DNA of 64,000 nt from JAIEPM01 sp964546815 (GTDB taxonomy: Bacteria > Cyanobacteriota > Vampirovibrionia > Obscuribacterales > Obscuribacteraceae). Shown here piece after piece: positions 54,446-62,746 of the stretch. The notes beneath the pieces were generated by a model that was not told the DNA's origin, made no database searches, and saw only the letters and a program-made list of their open reading frames with translations. Position 1 is the first letter of the stretch; every line of letters starts with the position of its first letter. The position numbers were made by a program, and so were the translations under genes. The stretch spans positions 135,477 through 199,476 of the forward strand of contig CAZJLR010000004.1 of assembly GCA_964546815.1 (NCBI GenBank), in the 5' to 3' direction.

Positions 54446-56752
54446 ATGGAAGCAGACGCCAGGATAAATACAGCAAAGCCAGACACAGCAAGCGATCTGG
54501 GACTCACGAGTCTTCACAAGAGCAATCTAGTGACAGACCTGGCTGTTTCTATGGCGCCAGCTCAAAAGCCTGCAGACATCGAAAAACACAGCTATTTGCA
54601 GACCGGCACGCAGGCTTTAGTAGACCTGGCCTGGTCGCCCTCCTCAAGACGCAGCGCCAGCGCAGAGCAAAACAGTCACGAAGTGTCGAAGTACCTTGGT
54701 CAGGCGGCTAAAACTGCTCTATTGTTTTTGAAAGGGACACCCGCTGCTATAGGCACAGTAGCGCTTTACGGATTAGATCAGGCATCACCAAGCGACCAGC
54801 TTTCGACCCAATTGAGCGATTTTGCATTGGGTGGGTCAAAAGGGCTTGCCTTAAAAGGCGCCTTTTCGGGTTATGCAAAGCTTGAAGATATGGCTGGCAA
54901 AAGCAGTTCTCAGTTTTTCAGAACGGCTATGGAAAGCAATGCACTTAAAGGTGTGGTACTGGGCAGCACTTCAAGGCTAAGTGAAAACCTGAGCGATAGC
55001 AAAAACTATTATGATCCAAAAACAGGATTGTTCGATTTCAGCGGAGGAGTTACTCGCAGTCTGTCGAAATCGGTAACCGGCGAAGCACTGGTATCAGATA
55101 TGGTGATATTTGCTGCATCTGCGAAGTTAATGAAAGGTACAGAAGCTCTTTCAGGAATATCATTCAAAGAAAATCGCGTTCTCGGGTCTATGGCAACAGG
55201 TGCTTCTTTTGGTCTAACCGGAGGAACACTTGAAGAAATAAACAAGCAAAGTCATGAAGGAAAGAACTTCATGACGATGGATTGGAGCGAAGTACTCAAA
55301 CGCGGATTGATCTCGGCAACAGTCGACGGCATTGCAGCTATGCCAGCAGGAATTCAAGCCAGAGGAGAATATCTTGGGCGCAAACAAGCTGCGCTTGAAG
55401 AACTCAAAGCAGCAAAGTCAACGGCTGAGAGTGATACCATGGCTGAAGATCGCATGAGAAGGGTTTATTCACAAATAACCCCTGATGCGTTTGGACGCCC
55501 AAATTACGAACCACTGTCATTGCAAGAAGCAGCACAACACCTTTCGGCACCAGAGCGCGGTAAAATGTTTATCCCCGAGCTCAACGCAGCAAAGAAAGTA
55601 GATCTAGTTGAAAAACCTGTGATTATCCAGCGACTGAAAGGCTCTAACACAGAGATAGTCACTCCGGTAGATTACGCAGCTAAGCTGGCAGAAGTGCGAC
55701 AACTGCGACAAGCGGCACAGACTTCCGAAGCAGCTGCAGAGAAACTACAAAATCACCCACTTGCAAATCGTGCACTGCCGGAAGACTTGGTTGCGCATGC
55801 ATTGCAGCTACCAACTTTGAGTCCCGCCAAATCGTTGATTTTGCTTGAAGATCCACACAGTCCTATGACACCTGAGTTTCAAAAGCTACATGGTGAAGGC
55901 TTCAAAGCAGAGGCATATGCGACACCAAACGGTTCAATCTGGTTTTCAGCATTAGAAGCTCATCCAACGACGGCACAGTCTCGCTATTCGCCAATATCCG
56001 AAAAGGTATTTCACGAATGGTCACACCTTTTGAGATGGTCTAATCCTGAAACAGCAAAACTATACGAAGATGCCTTGCAGATTGATAAGGCTGCAGAGGC
56101 CCGCAAACCATTTTCACCAAAAGACCCTGACGAAAGTTTTGCTACATTTACAGGTGAGAATCTCATGCATCCTGATTCGGATGTTTTTGCGATTGCAGCT
56201 ACTGATGCACCAATTGCAAGCTCAATTGCAGTCAAGACTCTAAGACAGCACCTTGGCGATAAGAGCGCTCCAAATTGGCTTGAGAATAGAATGAAGCTTG
56301 TTGAAAAAGAAATTCAACCGATGGCTTCAGAGGCGCTTCTGGCAAGACTTAGAACTCCGCTAGGACCAACAGATAGTAAAGCGACAGTCAATCTACTTAT
56401 GGCTATTGAGGGTCCAAATGCACTGGCTAAACTTAGCCAGATACCGGAAATAAATCTAAGCAGCAGCAAGCTAACGGCACAAGAATTGCACTTGATACCA
56501 GCGGACTCTGGAATAAAGACTCTAACGGCAAGCTCTGCCGGCTTCGGTGATGGGCACGTGAGAGCAATCAAAGATCTTCCACTGGATGGGCTTAATGTTA
56601 GCCGCAACCCGCAGATTACAGATTTGTCAGTGCCAGACCTTGGTCAAATGAAAACGCTAAGACATCTGGATTTATCGGGAACAGGAATAAGCTTAGACGG
56701 CTATTTGAGACTAGTTGATGATTTACCGAACACTCGCATCGTAAGAAGGTAA
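54446..56752 (+). CDS. HExxH zinc-peptidase-like protein with C-terminal leucine-rich repeats
   Basis: 768 residues from the ATG at 54446; a GTG nine bases earlier is possible and neither has a clear ribosome binding site. No signal peptide. The first ~330 residues are Ala/Gly/Ser-rich with amphipathic and hydrophobic helices (LFLKGTPAAIGTVALYGL, VLGSMATGASFGLTGGTL). A zincin motif HEWSH (523-527) in VFHEWSHLLRW is followed 36 residues later by DPDESFATF, where Glu563 is a good third zinc ligand as in lethal-factor-like metallopeptidases. The C-terminal ~100 residues read as leucine-rich repeats (LRHLDLSGTGISLDGY). It follows the giant gene by 97 bases and precedes galM by four. Confidence 0.75.
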   Translation: MEADARINTAKPDTASDLGLTSLHKSNLVTDLAVSMAPAQKPADIEKHSYLQTGTQALVDLAWSPSSRRSASAEQNSHEVSKYLGQAAKTALLFLKGTPAAIGTVALYGLDQASPSDQLSTQLSDFALGGSKGLALKGAFSGYAKLEDMAGKSSSQFFRTAMESNALKGVVLGSTSRLSENLSDSKNYYDPKTGLFDFSGGVTRSLSKSVTGEALVSDMVIFAASAKLMKGTEALSGISFKENRVLGSMATGASFGLTGGTLEEINKQSHEGKNFMTMDWSEVLKRGLISATVDGIAAMPAGIQARGEYLGRKQAALEELKAAKSTAESDTMAEDRMRRVYSQITPDAFGRPNYEPLSLQEAAQHLSAPERGKMFIPELNAAKKVDLVEKPVIIQRLKGSNTEIVTPVDYAAKLAEVRQLRQAAQTSEAAAEKLQNHPLANRALPEDLVAHALQLPTLSPAKSLILLEDPHSPMTPEFQKLHGEGFKAEAYATPNGSIWFSALEAHPTTAQSRYSPISEKVFHEWSHLLRWSNPETAKLYEDALQIDKAAEARKPFSPKDPDESFATFTGENLMHPDSDVFAIAATDAPIASSIAVKTLRQHLGDKSAPNWLENRMKLVEKEIQPMASEALLARLRTPLGPTDSKATVNLLMAIEGPNALAKLSQIPEINLSSSKLTAQELHLIPADSGIKTLTASSAGFGDGHVRAIKDLPLDGLNVSRNPQITDLSVPDLGQMKTLRHLDLSGTGISLDGYLRLVDDLPNTRIVRR

Positions 56753-56756
56753 AAGC

Positions 56757-57818
56757 TTGAAAAAAGTTTTTGGTCAAATGCATGACGGCAGCGAAGTGTA
56801 TGAATACACTTTAGCGAATAAAAACGGAATGACAGTAAAGGTAATTAACTATGGCGCAATAATAAGCGAATGCTGGGTGCCGGACAAAAACGGTAAAGCA
56901 GAAAATGTAGTGCTTGGCTTTAACAAGCTTGAGCAATACCTACAAAAACATCCTCGCTTTGGATCAACAATTGGACGTTATGCAAATAGAATAGCGGGCG
57001 CGCAATTTGAACTTGACGGAGCAGTGTATAAACTTGCGGCGAATAACGGAAGCAATTGCATACATGGTGGACTCAAAGGATTCGACAAACAATTGTGGAA
57101 CGTTACTGAAATGGAAAGCAACGACCAGCAGTCACTTGTACGCATGCAATACACTAGCAAAGATATGGAAGAAGGCTTCCCGGGAACGCTACAGGTATTA
57201 ATCGAATTTGCCGTCCATAGCGACAATACGTTGAGTATTGCTTATAAAGCCACGAGCGACAAAGCCACACCAATCAATCTCACTAACCATAGTTATTTCA
57301 ATTTACAGGGAGCGGGCAACGGCAACATTCTTGCACATTCGGCCCAATTCAACTCCGACAGTTACACACCTCTAGACAGAAACTCAATCCCAACCGGCGA
57401 ATTTGCGACAGTTGCAAACACTGCTTACGATTTTCGCGCTGAAACAGAAATAGAATCGCTGATTGGCAAATTAGCATCTGGTTACGATATCAATTATATT
57501 GTTGGCAGCAACAGCCTTATCTTCGACACTGATGAGGTCGCAGACAAAGTTACTTTAAAAAACGTTGCCAACCTTTCATGCAAGTCGTCCGGACGCAAAC
57601 TAAGCGTTTATTCCGACCAACCAGGCTTTCAATTTTTTACGGCAAATTCACTCGACGGTTCAATTATTGGAAACGGTGGCAGCTATCAAAAACACGCCGG
57701 ATTTTGCATAGAAACCCAGCATTTTGCAGATAGTGTCCACCATTCTAACTTTCCAAATACAATTTTAAGACCCAAGCAAGAATTTCGCTCTGCCACACAA
57801 TATAAGTTCCATAATTAA
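56757..57818 (+). CDS. galM: Aldose 1-epimerase (galactose mutarotase)
   Basis: 353 residues from a TTG start with AGAAGG seven bases upstream, inside the end of the preceding gene's stop region. Catalytic and sugar-binding residues are all in place: FGSTIGRYANRIA (Arg74, Asn77, Arg78), IHGGLKGFD (His103), INLTNHSYFNL (His178, the general acid), GYDINYI (Asp244) and GFCIETQHF with Glu319, the general base. It interconverts alpha and beta anomers of galactose or glucose. No signal peptide. The 4-base gap to the zincin gene means they share an mRNA even though no metabolic link is obvious. Confidence 0.93.
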   Translation: MKKVFGQMHDGSEVYEYTLANKNGMTVKVINYGAIISECWVPDKNGKAENVVLGFNKLEQYLQKHPRFGSTIGRYANRIAGAQFELDGAVYKLAANNGSNCIHGGLKGFDKQLWNVTEMESNDQQSLVRMQYTSKDMEEGFPGTLQVLIEFAVHSDNTLSIAYKATSDKATPINLTNHSYFNLQGAGNGNILAHSAQFNSDSYTPLDRNSIPTGEFATVANTAYDFRAETEIESLIGKLASGYDINYIVGSNSLIFDTDEVADKVTLKNVANLSCKSSGRKLSVYSDQPGFQFFTANSLDGSIIGNGGSYQKHAGFCIETQHFADSVHHSNFPNTILRPKQEFRSATQYKFHN

Positions 57819-57953
57819 GAACAAAATGCACGGTGTCAAAGATCTATTCGCCCCACTGTAAAGCGTGCTCATACTGTAGGCCGATGCGCGCAGCAACAAC
57901 TCAAGCGACAATAATTGTATTGTTTATACCTGCTTACTCACAAAATCGTAGTG

Positions 57954-58745
57954 ATGAACCGCTTGCATAAATCTATGGCAGGATCTCTCGTCGGCATTCT
58001 GCTTCTTTCAAGCTCCGTTTTTGGCGCCGAAGAAAAACCATTGCTGCAAGGAAAGGTATCGCACAGTCATTGGCTAGAACCTTTGCCATCGTCATACAGG
58101 ACAGGTACAAGCTATCAGGATGACAACTACAGACAAATTCCGGGGAATGATTGGTTTCGCATTCCTTCGTGGTTAGCTGGTGTCTGGTCAAATAAAAGTG
58201 GAGTAGAAACAACCACCTATTACCATGATCACAAAGTACATAGGAAATCAACTGTACCTTCGATATTGAAGATCGACCCTGTTAATTCCGGCTGGGGTAG
58301 CCAAACTGACAGCAGTGGGCAAGTCTGGCATTACACCGGTGCACCATACAGTTGCACAGAGCATTTGAGTGAACGAAAGCAAAACTCAATCACACTTGTT
58401 TATCAATTGATACCCATTAAGTGTACAAACAGCCAATTTATTGTTCGATACAGGTCACACTATGTGGTAGTTGACGAAACTACGAAAAACGTTGTGAAAT
58501 CATTCTCTGTAGAAGAATTTCAGTCACTAAACATGCTCAGCCCAAACAGACTAATGTGCGAGTCAGACATGGCGCATTACGATGAGAATGGCAAACTCTA
58601 TTACGAACAAAAAGTAGTGAGATTCCTCGACAAGGTGAGGGACTACAGCCCGGTGCAAACATCATCGACAGGGCAAGACTTGAAAATGCTCTTTAGACAA
58701 TACTTGAATTCGGTGGGGCTAAGCAACCTGGCACCAACAGACTAA
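57954..58745 (+). CDS. Secreted protein, family B copy 2
   Basis: 263 residues from the ATG at 57954; an upstream TTG at 57915 is rejected since the signal peptide starts after it (SMAGSLVGILLLSSSVFGAE). The mature part matches the product of 38960-39727 at three places: RIPSWLAGVWSNKSGVETT, SQTDSSGQVWHYTGAPYS, and DLKMLFRQYLNSVG. A conserved WLAGxW start, a central D-S-x-G-x-x-WHxGAPY motif and an LMFRx[FY]L end define this secreted family. No catalytic motif recognised. Converges on the cytochrome gene 10 bases downstream. Confidence 0.7.
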   Translation: MNRLHKSMAGSLVGILLLSSSVFGAEEKPLLQGKVSHSHWLEPLPSSYRTGTSYQDDNYRQIPGNDWFRIPSWLAGVWSNKSGVETTTYYHDHKVHRKSTVPSILKIDPVNSGWGSQTDSSGQVWHYTGAPYSCTEHLSERKQNSITLVYQLIPIKCTNSQFIVRYRSHYVVVDETTKNVVKSFSVEEFQSLNMLSPNRLMCESDMAHYDENGKLYYEQKVVRFLDKVRDYSPVQTSSTGQDLKMLFRQYLNSVGLSNLAPTD

Positions 58746-58755
58746 CTTTGCGACG

Positions 58756-59553
58756 CTAACGAGCGCTTGATTTAGTAAGGTCCTTTGCGCTTTTGCTTTG
58801 CTTGCCCGGGTCACTTTTCGCTGAAGAGGTGGAGCTATTAGAGCTTGATTTGCTTTTCACCTCATAAGGAGGAAGGGTTAACAACCAATTTGTGAGATCA
58901 TCGATTTCGGAACTGCTTAGCTTCACTTTTGGCATTGCATAATGCCCAGACTCCTGGTCGGGTCGGGGCAACATGATTGCCCCATTGGTAATTCTCTCTA
59001 CAATAAATTTTCTAGTTCTTCGTGCTCCCACACCAGCTAAATTAGGTGCCAGATTGCCTCCACTTGGCCCAACAGAATGACACGCGATACACGATTTTTG
59101 AGAAAAAATCTTTGCTCCTCGCTCTGTCGATGGCGACTTTTGCAACGGAACAAAATGCGAACCTGGAGGTGCTTCATCAAGCAATTTACCGTGCCCTTCT
59201 ACAGAAAGGTTCTTCGATGGCAAAGTCATCAAATATTCAGCGATAAATCGCGCCTCAACCTTTGAAATGTTCATGTGAGACATCAAATCTTGAGGAACAG
59301 GATAGGCATTTTTAGAATTTTTCGCCGATGTATCGGTCAACTTAGAAACAATGTAGTCAATATCACGATGCTCTTTGATTCCATCAAGGGGTGGCGCCAC
59401 TACAGATCCTTCACCAGCCACCATGTGGCAGTTTTTGCAGCCATGTTTGAGCACAAAGTCCGGCCCCGGGTGTGGCGGAGTTGCATTTGAGTTTTGAAAA
59501 GCCATCAGCGTTGCAAACAGCACAGTTGAAGCCGGTAGCACTTTCTTGAGCAT
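58756..59553 (-). CDS. Secreted diheme cytochrome c
   Basis: 265 residues with a signal peptide (MLKKVLPASTVLFATLMAFQ). Two heme attachment sites are present: CKNCH (39-43) and CIACH (155-159), each in a class I cytochrome c domain, with likely axial methionines in SHMNIS or LMSHM (about 91-94) and YAMPKVKL. The first domain has GEGSVVAPPLDG and the second NLAPNLAGVGAR, the usual proline-containing heme loops. The last ~40 residues are Ser/Lys-rich and disordered. It should transfer electrons in the periplasm or outside; no oxidase is in view. Two-gene minus-strand neighbours with the 595-aa membrane protein 39 bases upstream. Confidence 0.88.
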   Translation of the reverse strand: MLKKVLPASTVLFATLMAFQNSNATPPHPGPDFVLKHGCKNCHMVAGEGSVVAPPLDGIKEHRDIDYIVSKLTDTSAKNSKNAYPVPQDLMSHMNISKVEARFIAEYLMTLPSKNLSVEGHGKLLDEAPPGSHFVPLQKSPSTERGAKIFSQKSCIACHSVGPSGGNLAPNLAGVGARRTRKFIVERITNGAIMLPRPDQESGHYAMPKVKLSSSEIDDLTNWLLTLPPYEVKSKSSSNSSTSSAKSDPGKQSKSAKDLTKSSAR

Positions 59554-59592
59554 TATGAATTATCCTGAAAAGTATGGAGTTTATCGGAAGTA

Positions 59593-61380
59593 TTAATGAT
59601 TTTGCTTCGCCATTTTCTTTTTAGTCTGATTAACCCATACGTCCAGCGCATTTACAACATCAGAACTGAGTGAAATCTTTTGGGGGTGCTTGTCAACGGC
59701 AACCCATTTACCTTTTATCTTTTGATGCCAGAGCTTCCCCTTCAAACTAACAGTCCACAATTCTCCAGAAGGATCTGTGCCATAGAATTTTGCGTGCAGT
59801 TTCTTGTACTCGCTGTCACTCAACTTGCCATCATCATGAGCACTCTTAAGCGCAACGGCGAGAGCCTCCATCCTGCTATCAGATACACTAACCGTTTCAA
59901 ATGATCGCTCAGCAGGTGCCTGCCCAATTTCTTCCGATGAAGAAGAGGTTACAATTGAGTTGCTCTCGTCTCCAGATTCATCATCATTCATTGCTTTAAT
60001 TGACTCACTTGCACGTTCTAACAAGGGTCGTTCAGCTGCTTCAGCACCATACAACTTAGAACTTTTCTTCTTGCTCGATGGCTCAATATAGGGTGGAAGG
60101 AATGCTTCAAATTCGCGCATCTGCGGAAGTTCTTTCGCGTTTGCTTTCTGTAAGCTATCCAACAAAAGATCTAAATGATCAAGCGAGTTTTGTCCCATGG
60201 AGTTGCTTATCCAAACGTAGACACTATCACCAGATTTGGTATCAATACAAATGCCCTCAGAAGAACTAGCTGCTAACAAACTAGCACGCCCTGCTTGCCC
60301 AGCACTGCTGCTTCCCTTACCCAATAGAGCTGCAGCAAAACTCATGATTATAAGCCATTTAGGAGGAACCACCCTGACAGACTCAAGGTTCATGATGTCG
60401 GCAAAAGGAACAGCTTTGATATTGCCTGGACAGACAAAAACAAGTTGATCAGCTAGCACATAAATTCGATAAACCGCGTAAAAATAGCTCCACCATAATG
60501 CCCATAGGCCTAAAGCAGCCATGCCCCAGAAGAAGGCAGTGAATCCAATCCAGGTGCTAAGGGCTTCCTGAAACCCACCCACGATAAAAAGTGGTGCAGC
60601 GGCGAAACAACCATAGAGCAAGCATCCCACAAAATCACTCAATACCACTTGCCAGCGTTTGTATGAGCAAATGTTGTCTGCCTTGTTAGCCACCGGCAAA
60701 ATCGCATACAGCAGCAGCATGCCTAATAGGGGAAAGTACCACAAATATCGTAATGGATAACTGAAGGCGTCAGGCACGCCATAAATACCGCTGCCGAGAC
60801 CATGAAGTTCTGGTGCCATCGAATAATAAACTTTGAATAGTTGACGATCATCACCCGAATCAAACATCACAAGACATTCGCTGCCGGGCTTTTTCCCCTT
60901 GAACAAATCGGCAACAGGACCCTCCCCCTCAGCAAATACCAATCTGAGAATATCGGGTTTAAACGAAGTTTTTTTCTCCTTGAAGCGTTTTACATTGTTG
61001 AGATCATAAGAGGCAAGGCGAAACCACCAATCTTCAGGTACCTCTCCGTTTGTTAGCGATTTATCTACGCGGTTAAACCATGCTTCCCATTCGGGAGAAT
61101 TTACAACTACAACCGGAGTGGTCTCTGCATTATCTTCAGTATCACCAATCAATGAGTTTTTCGATCGGACATGCGTAGGATTGACCTTAGTTATTACTTG
61201 CTCTGTTTCGCTTTTATCGGCGGCAGAAACAGCGTAATAAGGGCGAAAGTCTGTCCATGTAGCAAACGCTGCGGACAGAAAAATACCAACGACAAGAATA
61301 TAGCGCCGCAACGTCTCTACAAAAAGATGCAATTTTGAACTAGAAACGACTTCAGGCACAGTACTCTGTATGGGCGGCAT
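59593..61380 (-). CDS. Multi-pass membrane protein with SHOCT-like C-terminal segment
   Basis: 595 residues; AAGGTAAAAAT precedes the ATG. One hydrophobic helix at about 27-45 (YILVVGIFLSAAFATW) is followed by an extracytoplasmic domain of about 170 residues, then four to five membrane helices (YLWYFPLLGMLLLYAIL, WIGFTAFFWGMAALGLWALWW and others). A soluble PH-like stretch (YVLADQLVFVCPGNIKAVPF) and a low-complexity acidic/Ser region come next. The C-terminal part contains SAHDDGKLSDSEYKKLHAKF, the G-x-L-x-x-x-E-Y/F-x-x-K-x-K pattern of SHOCT oligomerisation motifs. No enzyme motif. Upstream of the cytochrome c gene, possibly in one transcript. Confidence 0.65.
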   Translation of the reverse strand: MPPIQSTVPEVVSSSKLHLFVETLRRYILVVGIFLSAAFATWTDFRPYYAVSAADKSETEQVITKVNPTHVRSKNSLIGDTEDNAETTPVVVVNSPEWEAWFNRVDKSLTNGEVPEDWWFRLASYDLNNVKRFKEKKTSFKPDILRLVFAEGEGPVADLFKGKKPGSECLVMFDSGDDRQLFKVYYSMAPELHGLGSGIYGVPDAFSYPLRYLWYFPLLGMLLLYAILPVANKADNICSYKRWQVVLSDFVGCLLYGCFAAAPLFIVGGFQEALSTWIGFTAFFWGMAALGLWALWWSYFYAVYRIYVLADQLVFVCPGNIKAVPFADIMNLESVRVVPPKWLIIMSFAAALLGKGSSSAGQAGRASLLAASSSEGICIDTKSGDSVYVWISNSMGQNSLDHLDLLLDSLQKANAKELPQMREFEAFLPPYIEPSSKKKSSKLYGAEAAERPLLERASESIKAMNDDESGDESNSIVTSSSSEEIGQAPAERSFETVSVSDSRMEALAVALKSAHDDGKLSDSEYKKLHAKFYGTDPSGELWTVSLKGKLWHQKIKGKWVAVDKHPQKISLSSDVVNALDVWVNQTKKKMAKQNH

Positions 61381-61493
61381 ATTTTTACCTTAGCGATTTC
61401 AATTGACCTTGTGAGGCTATATTTAATCGTCCAACAAAAGATGCGATTTAACATCTGCCTAAAGAGGTAAAGTACAAACTAAATTTTTGAATG

Positions 61494-61570
61494 CCCAGTA
61501 ACCGCGCCCGACCCAAGAGGGCTGCTGGGATGGACTTTCGCCGATCAAGCTCGCCGTATCTCGACCTTGA
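61494..61570 (+). ncRNA. Structured intergenic region, candidate cis-regulatory RNA
   Basis: Two stem-loops in a 348-base divergent gap (61381-61728). Stem 1: CCCAG (61494-61498) with CTGGG (61525-61529) and inner GCCC (61506-61509) with GGGC (61519-61522). Stem 2: TCAAG-c-TCG (61545-61553) with CGA-c-CTTGA (61562-61570). A GGGAGGAG sequence follows at about 61592 and then a 13-codon open frame (61609-61650, MDVSKVRKVYYEK) that could be a leader peptide for the gene at 61729. The symmetry means it could equally act on the minus-strand transcript. Confidence 0.4.
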
Positions 61571-61728
61571 CAGCAAAACATATCAGCCTTAGGGAGGAGA
61601 ACCGCCGGATGGATGTTTCAAAAGTCCGTAAAGTCTATTATGAAAAATGAGCTTGATTCGGTTCACATTTTCATGCATTTCTGCAGTGAAAAATATTCCA
61701 TCGCCCTGATTACCTGAATAGGTTCCAT

Positions 61729-62736
61729 ATGCGTGGTCAAAATTTGGCAACCGACAAGCAGAATTTGTTTCTGCAATGGTTATTATTTATCGCCTGCATT
61801 CCTCAGGCGGGTTCGCTGTTATTGAAGGTATATGGAATTCTTTCACTAGAAGCAGCATTTCAGTTGCTTGCAATACCAGGGCTTCTAATTATTGTTGGAA
61901 TCTATGCCTGGTCACACAAAACTTCTAACGACACATTAAGAGAGTCACTCCAACTTGGCTTTATGGCTGGGCTTGCAGGCACCATAGCGTATGACCTCGC
62001 AAGGGTTCCATTTTACATTTTGGGTCAAAGAATTTTCGCACCCATATCTGCATATGGGGTATGGCTGTTAGATGCTAATTCCTCAAACCAATATACAGAA
62101 TTGGCCGGATGGGGATACCATTTTTTGAACGGTATCAGCTTTGGTGTTATGTATACCTTATTCATGAGAGGAAAACCAGTTTATCTGGCGATTTGCTGGG
62201 CTTGCTTACTAGAAACGATTGCATTTCTTAGCCCCTTCGGTCGCATCTTCGGTTTTACTACTAACATGTACGCGCTTGGAATAGCCTATTTCGGTCATTT
62301 CGTTTACGGCATACCACTTGGGCAAATGGTGCTCAAAGACCATGCAACACTAACATGGATGAAATCGATCCCGAAAGGCTTTTATCAATTTGGCGCTGTA
62401 TTGGTTCTGGCATATTGTGCTGGTCAGCTACTTCTGCCTGGTGAAGGTATTAGCAGCACTGCACCTGGCACATTCAGCATCACAGGCAACAAACTATCTC
62501 CATCATGGGTGCGCATTACAGACAACAAAAATGCAATTGTCGTCAATAAGAACAATGAAACAAGAGTTGTAACTGTAAAACAGCTCAAGAAAGAATTCTC
62601 CATTAACGCAGGTGAAGAAAAAACAATCGTTATTGAAAATACCGGTATTTACCAGCTGTTTGTAAATCAAGCCGGACGCACACAAAGCAGCTTCCTAATT
62701 ATTGATCCTGTGGAAAAGCCTGCAAGAGAAAAATAG
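61729..62736 (+). CDS. Multi-pass membrane protein with C-terminal beta-domain
   Basis: 335 residues; TAGG six bases before the ATG. About six or seven hydrophobic helices occupy residues 15-240 (LFIACIPQAGSLLLKVYGIL, FMAGLAGTIAYDLARVPFYI, YALGIAYFGHFVYGIPLGQM). The last ~95 residues read as a beta-sandwich outside the membrane (WVRITDNKNAIVVNKNNETR, IVIENTGIYQLFVNQAG), reminiscent of cupredoxin-like folds but without a visible copper-site Cys/Met pattern. Histidines in GWGYHFLNGISFG and FGHFVYGIPLG lie in the membrane part. Family not recognised. The next gene starts ten bases downstream. Confidence 0.65.
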   Translation: MRGQNLATDKQNLFLQWLLFIACIPQAGSLLLKVYGILSLEAAFQLLAIPGLLIIVGIYAWSHKTSNDTLRESLQLGFMAGLAGTIAYDLARVPFYILGQRIFAPISAYGVWLLDANSSNQYTELAGWGYHFLNGISFGVMYTLFMRGKPVYLAICWACLLETIAFLSPFGRIFGFTTNMYALGIAYFGHFVYGIPLGQMVLKDHATLTWMKSIPKGFYQFGAVLVLAYCAGQLLLPGEGISSTAPGTFSITGNKLSPSWVRITDNKNAIVVNKNNETRVVTVKQLKKEFSINAGEEKTIVIENTGIYQLFVNQAGRTQSSFLIIDPVEKPAREK

Positions 62737-62746
62737 AGTCTTGAAG

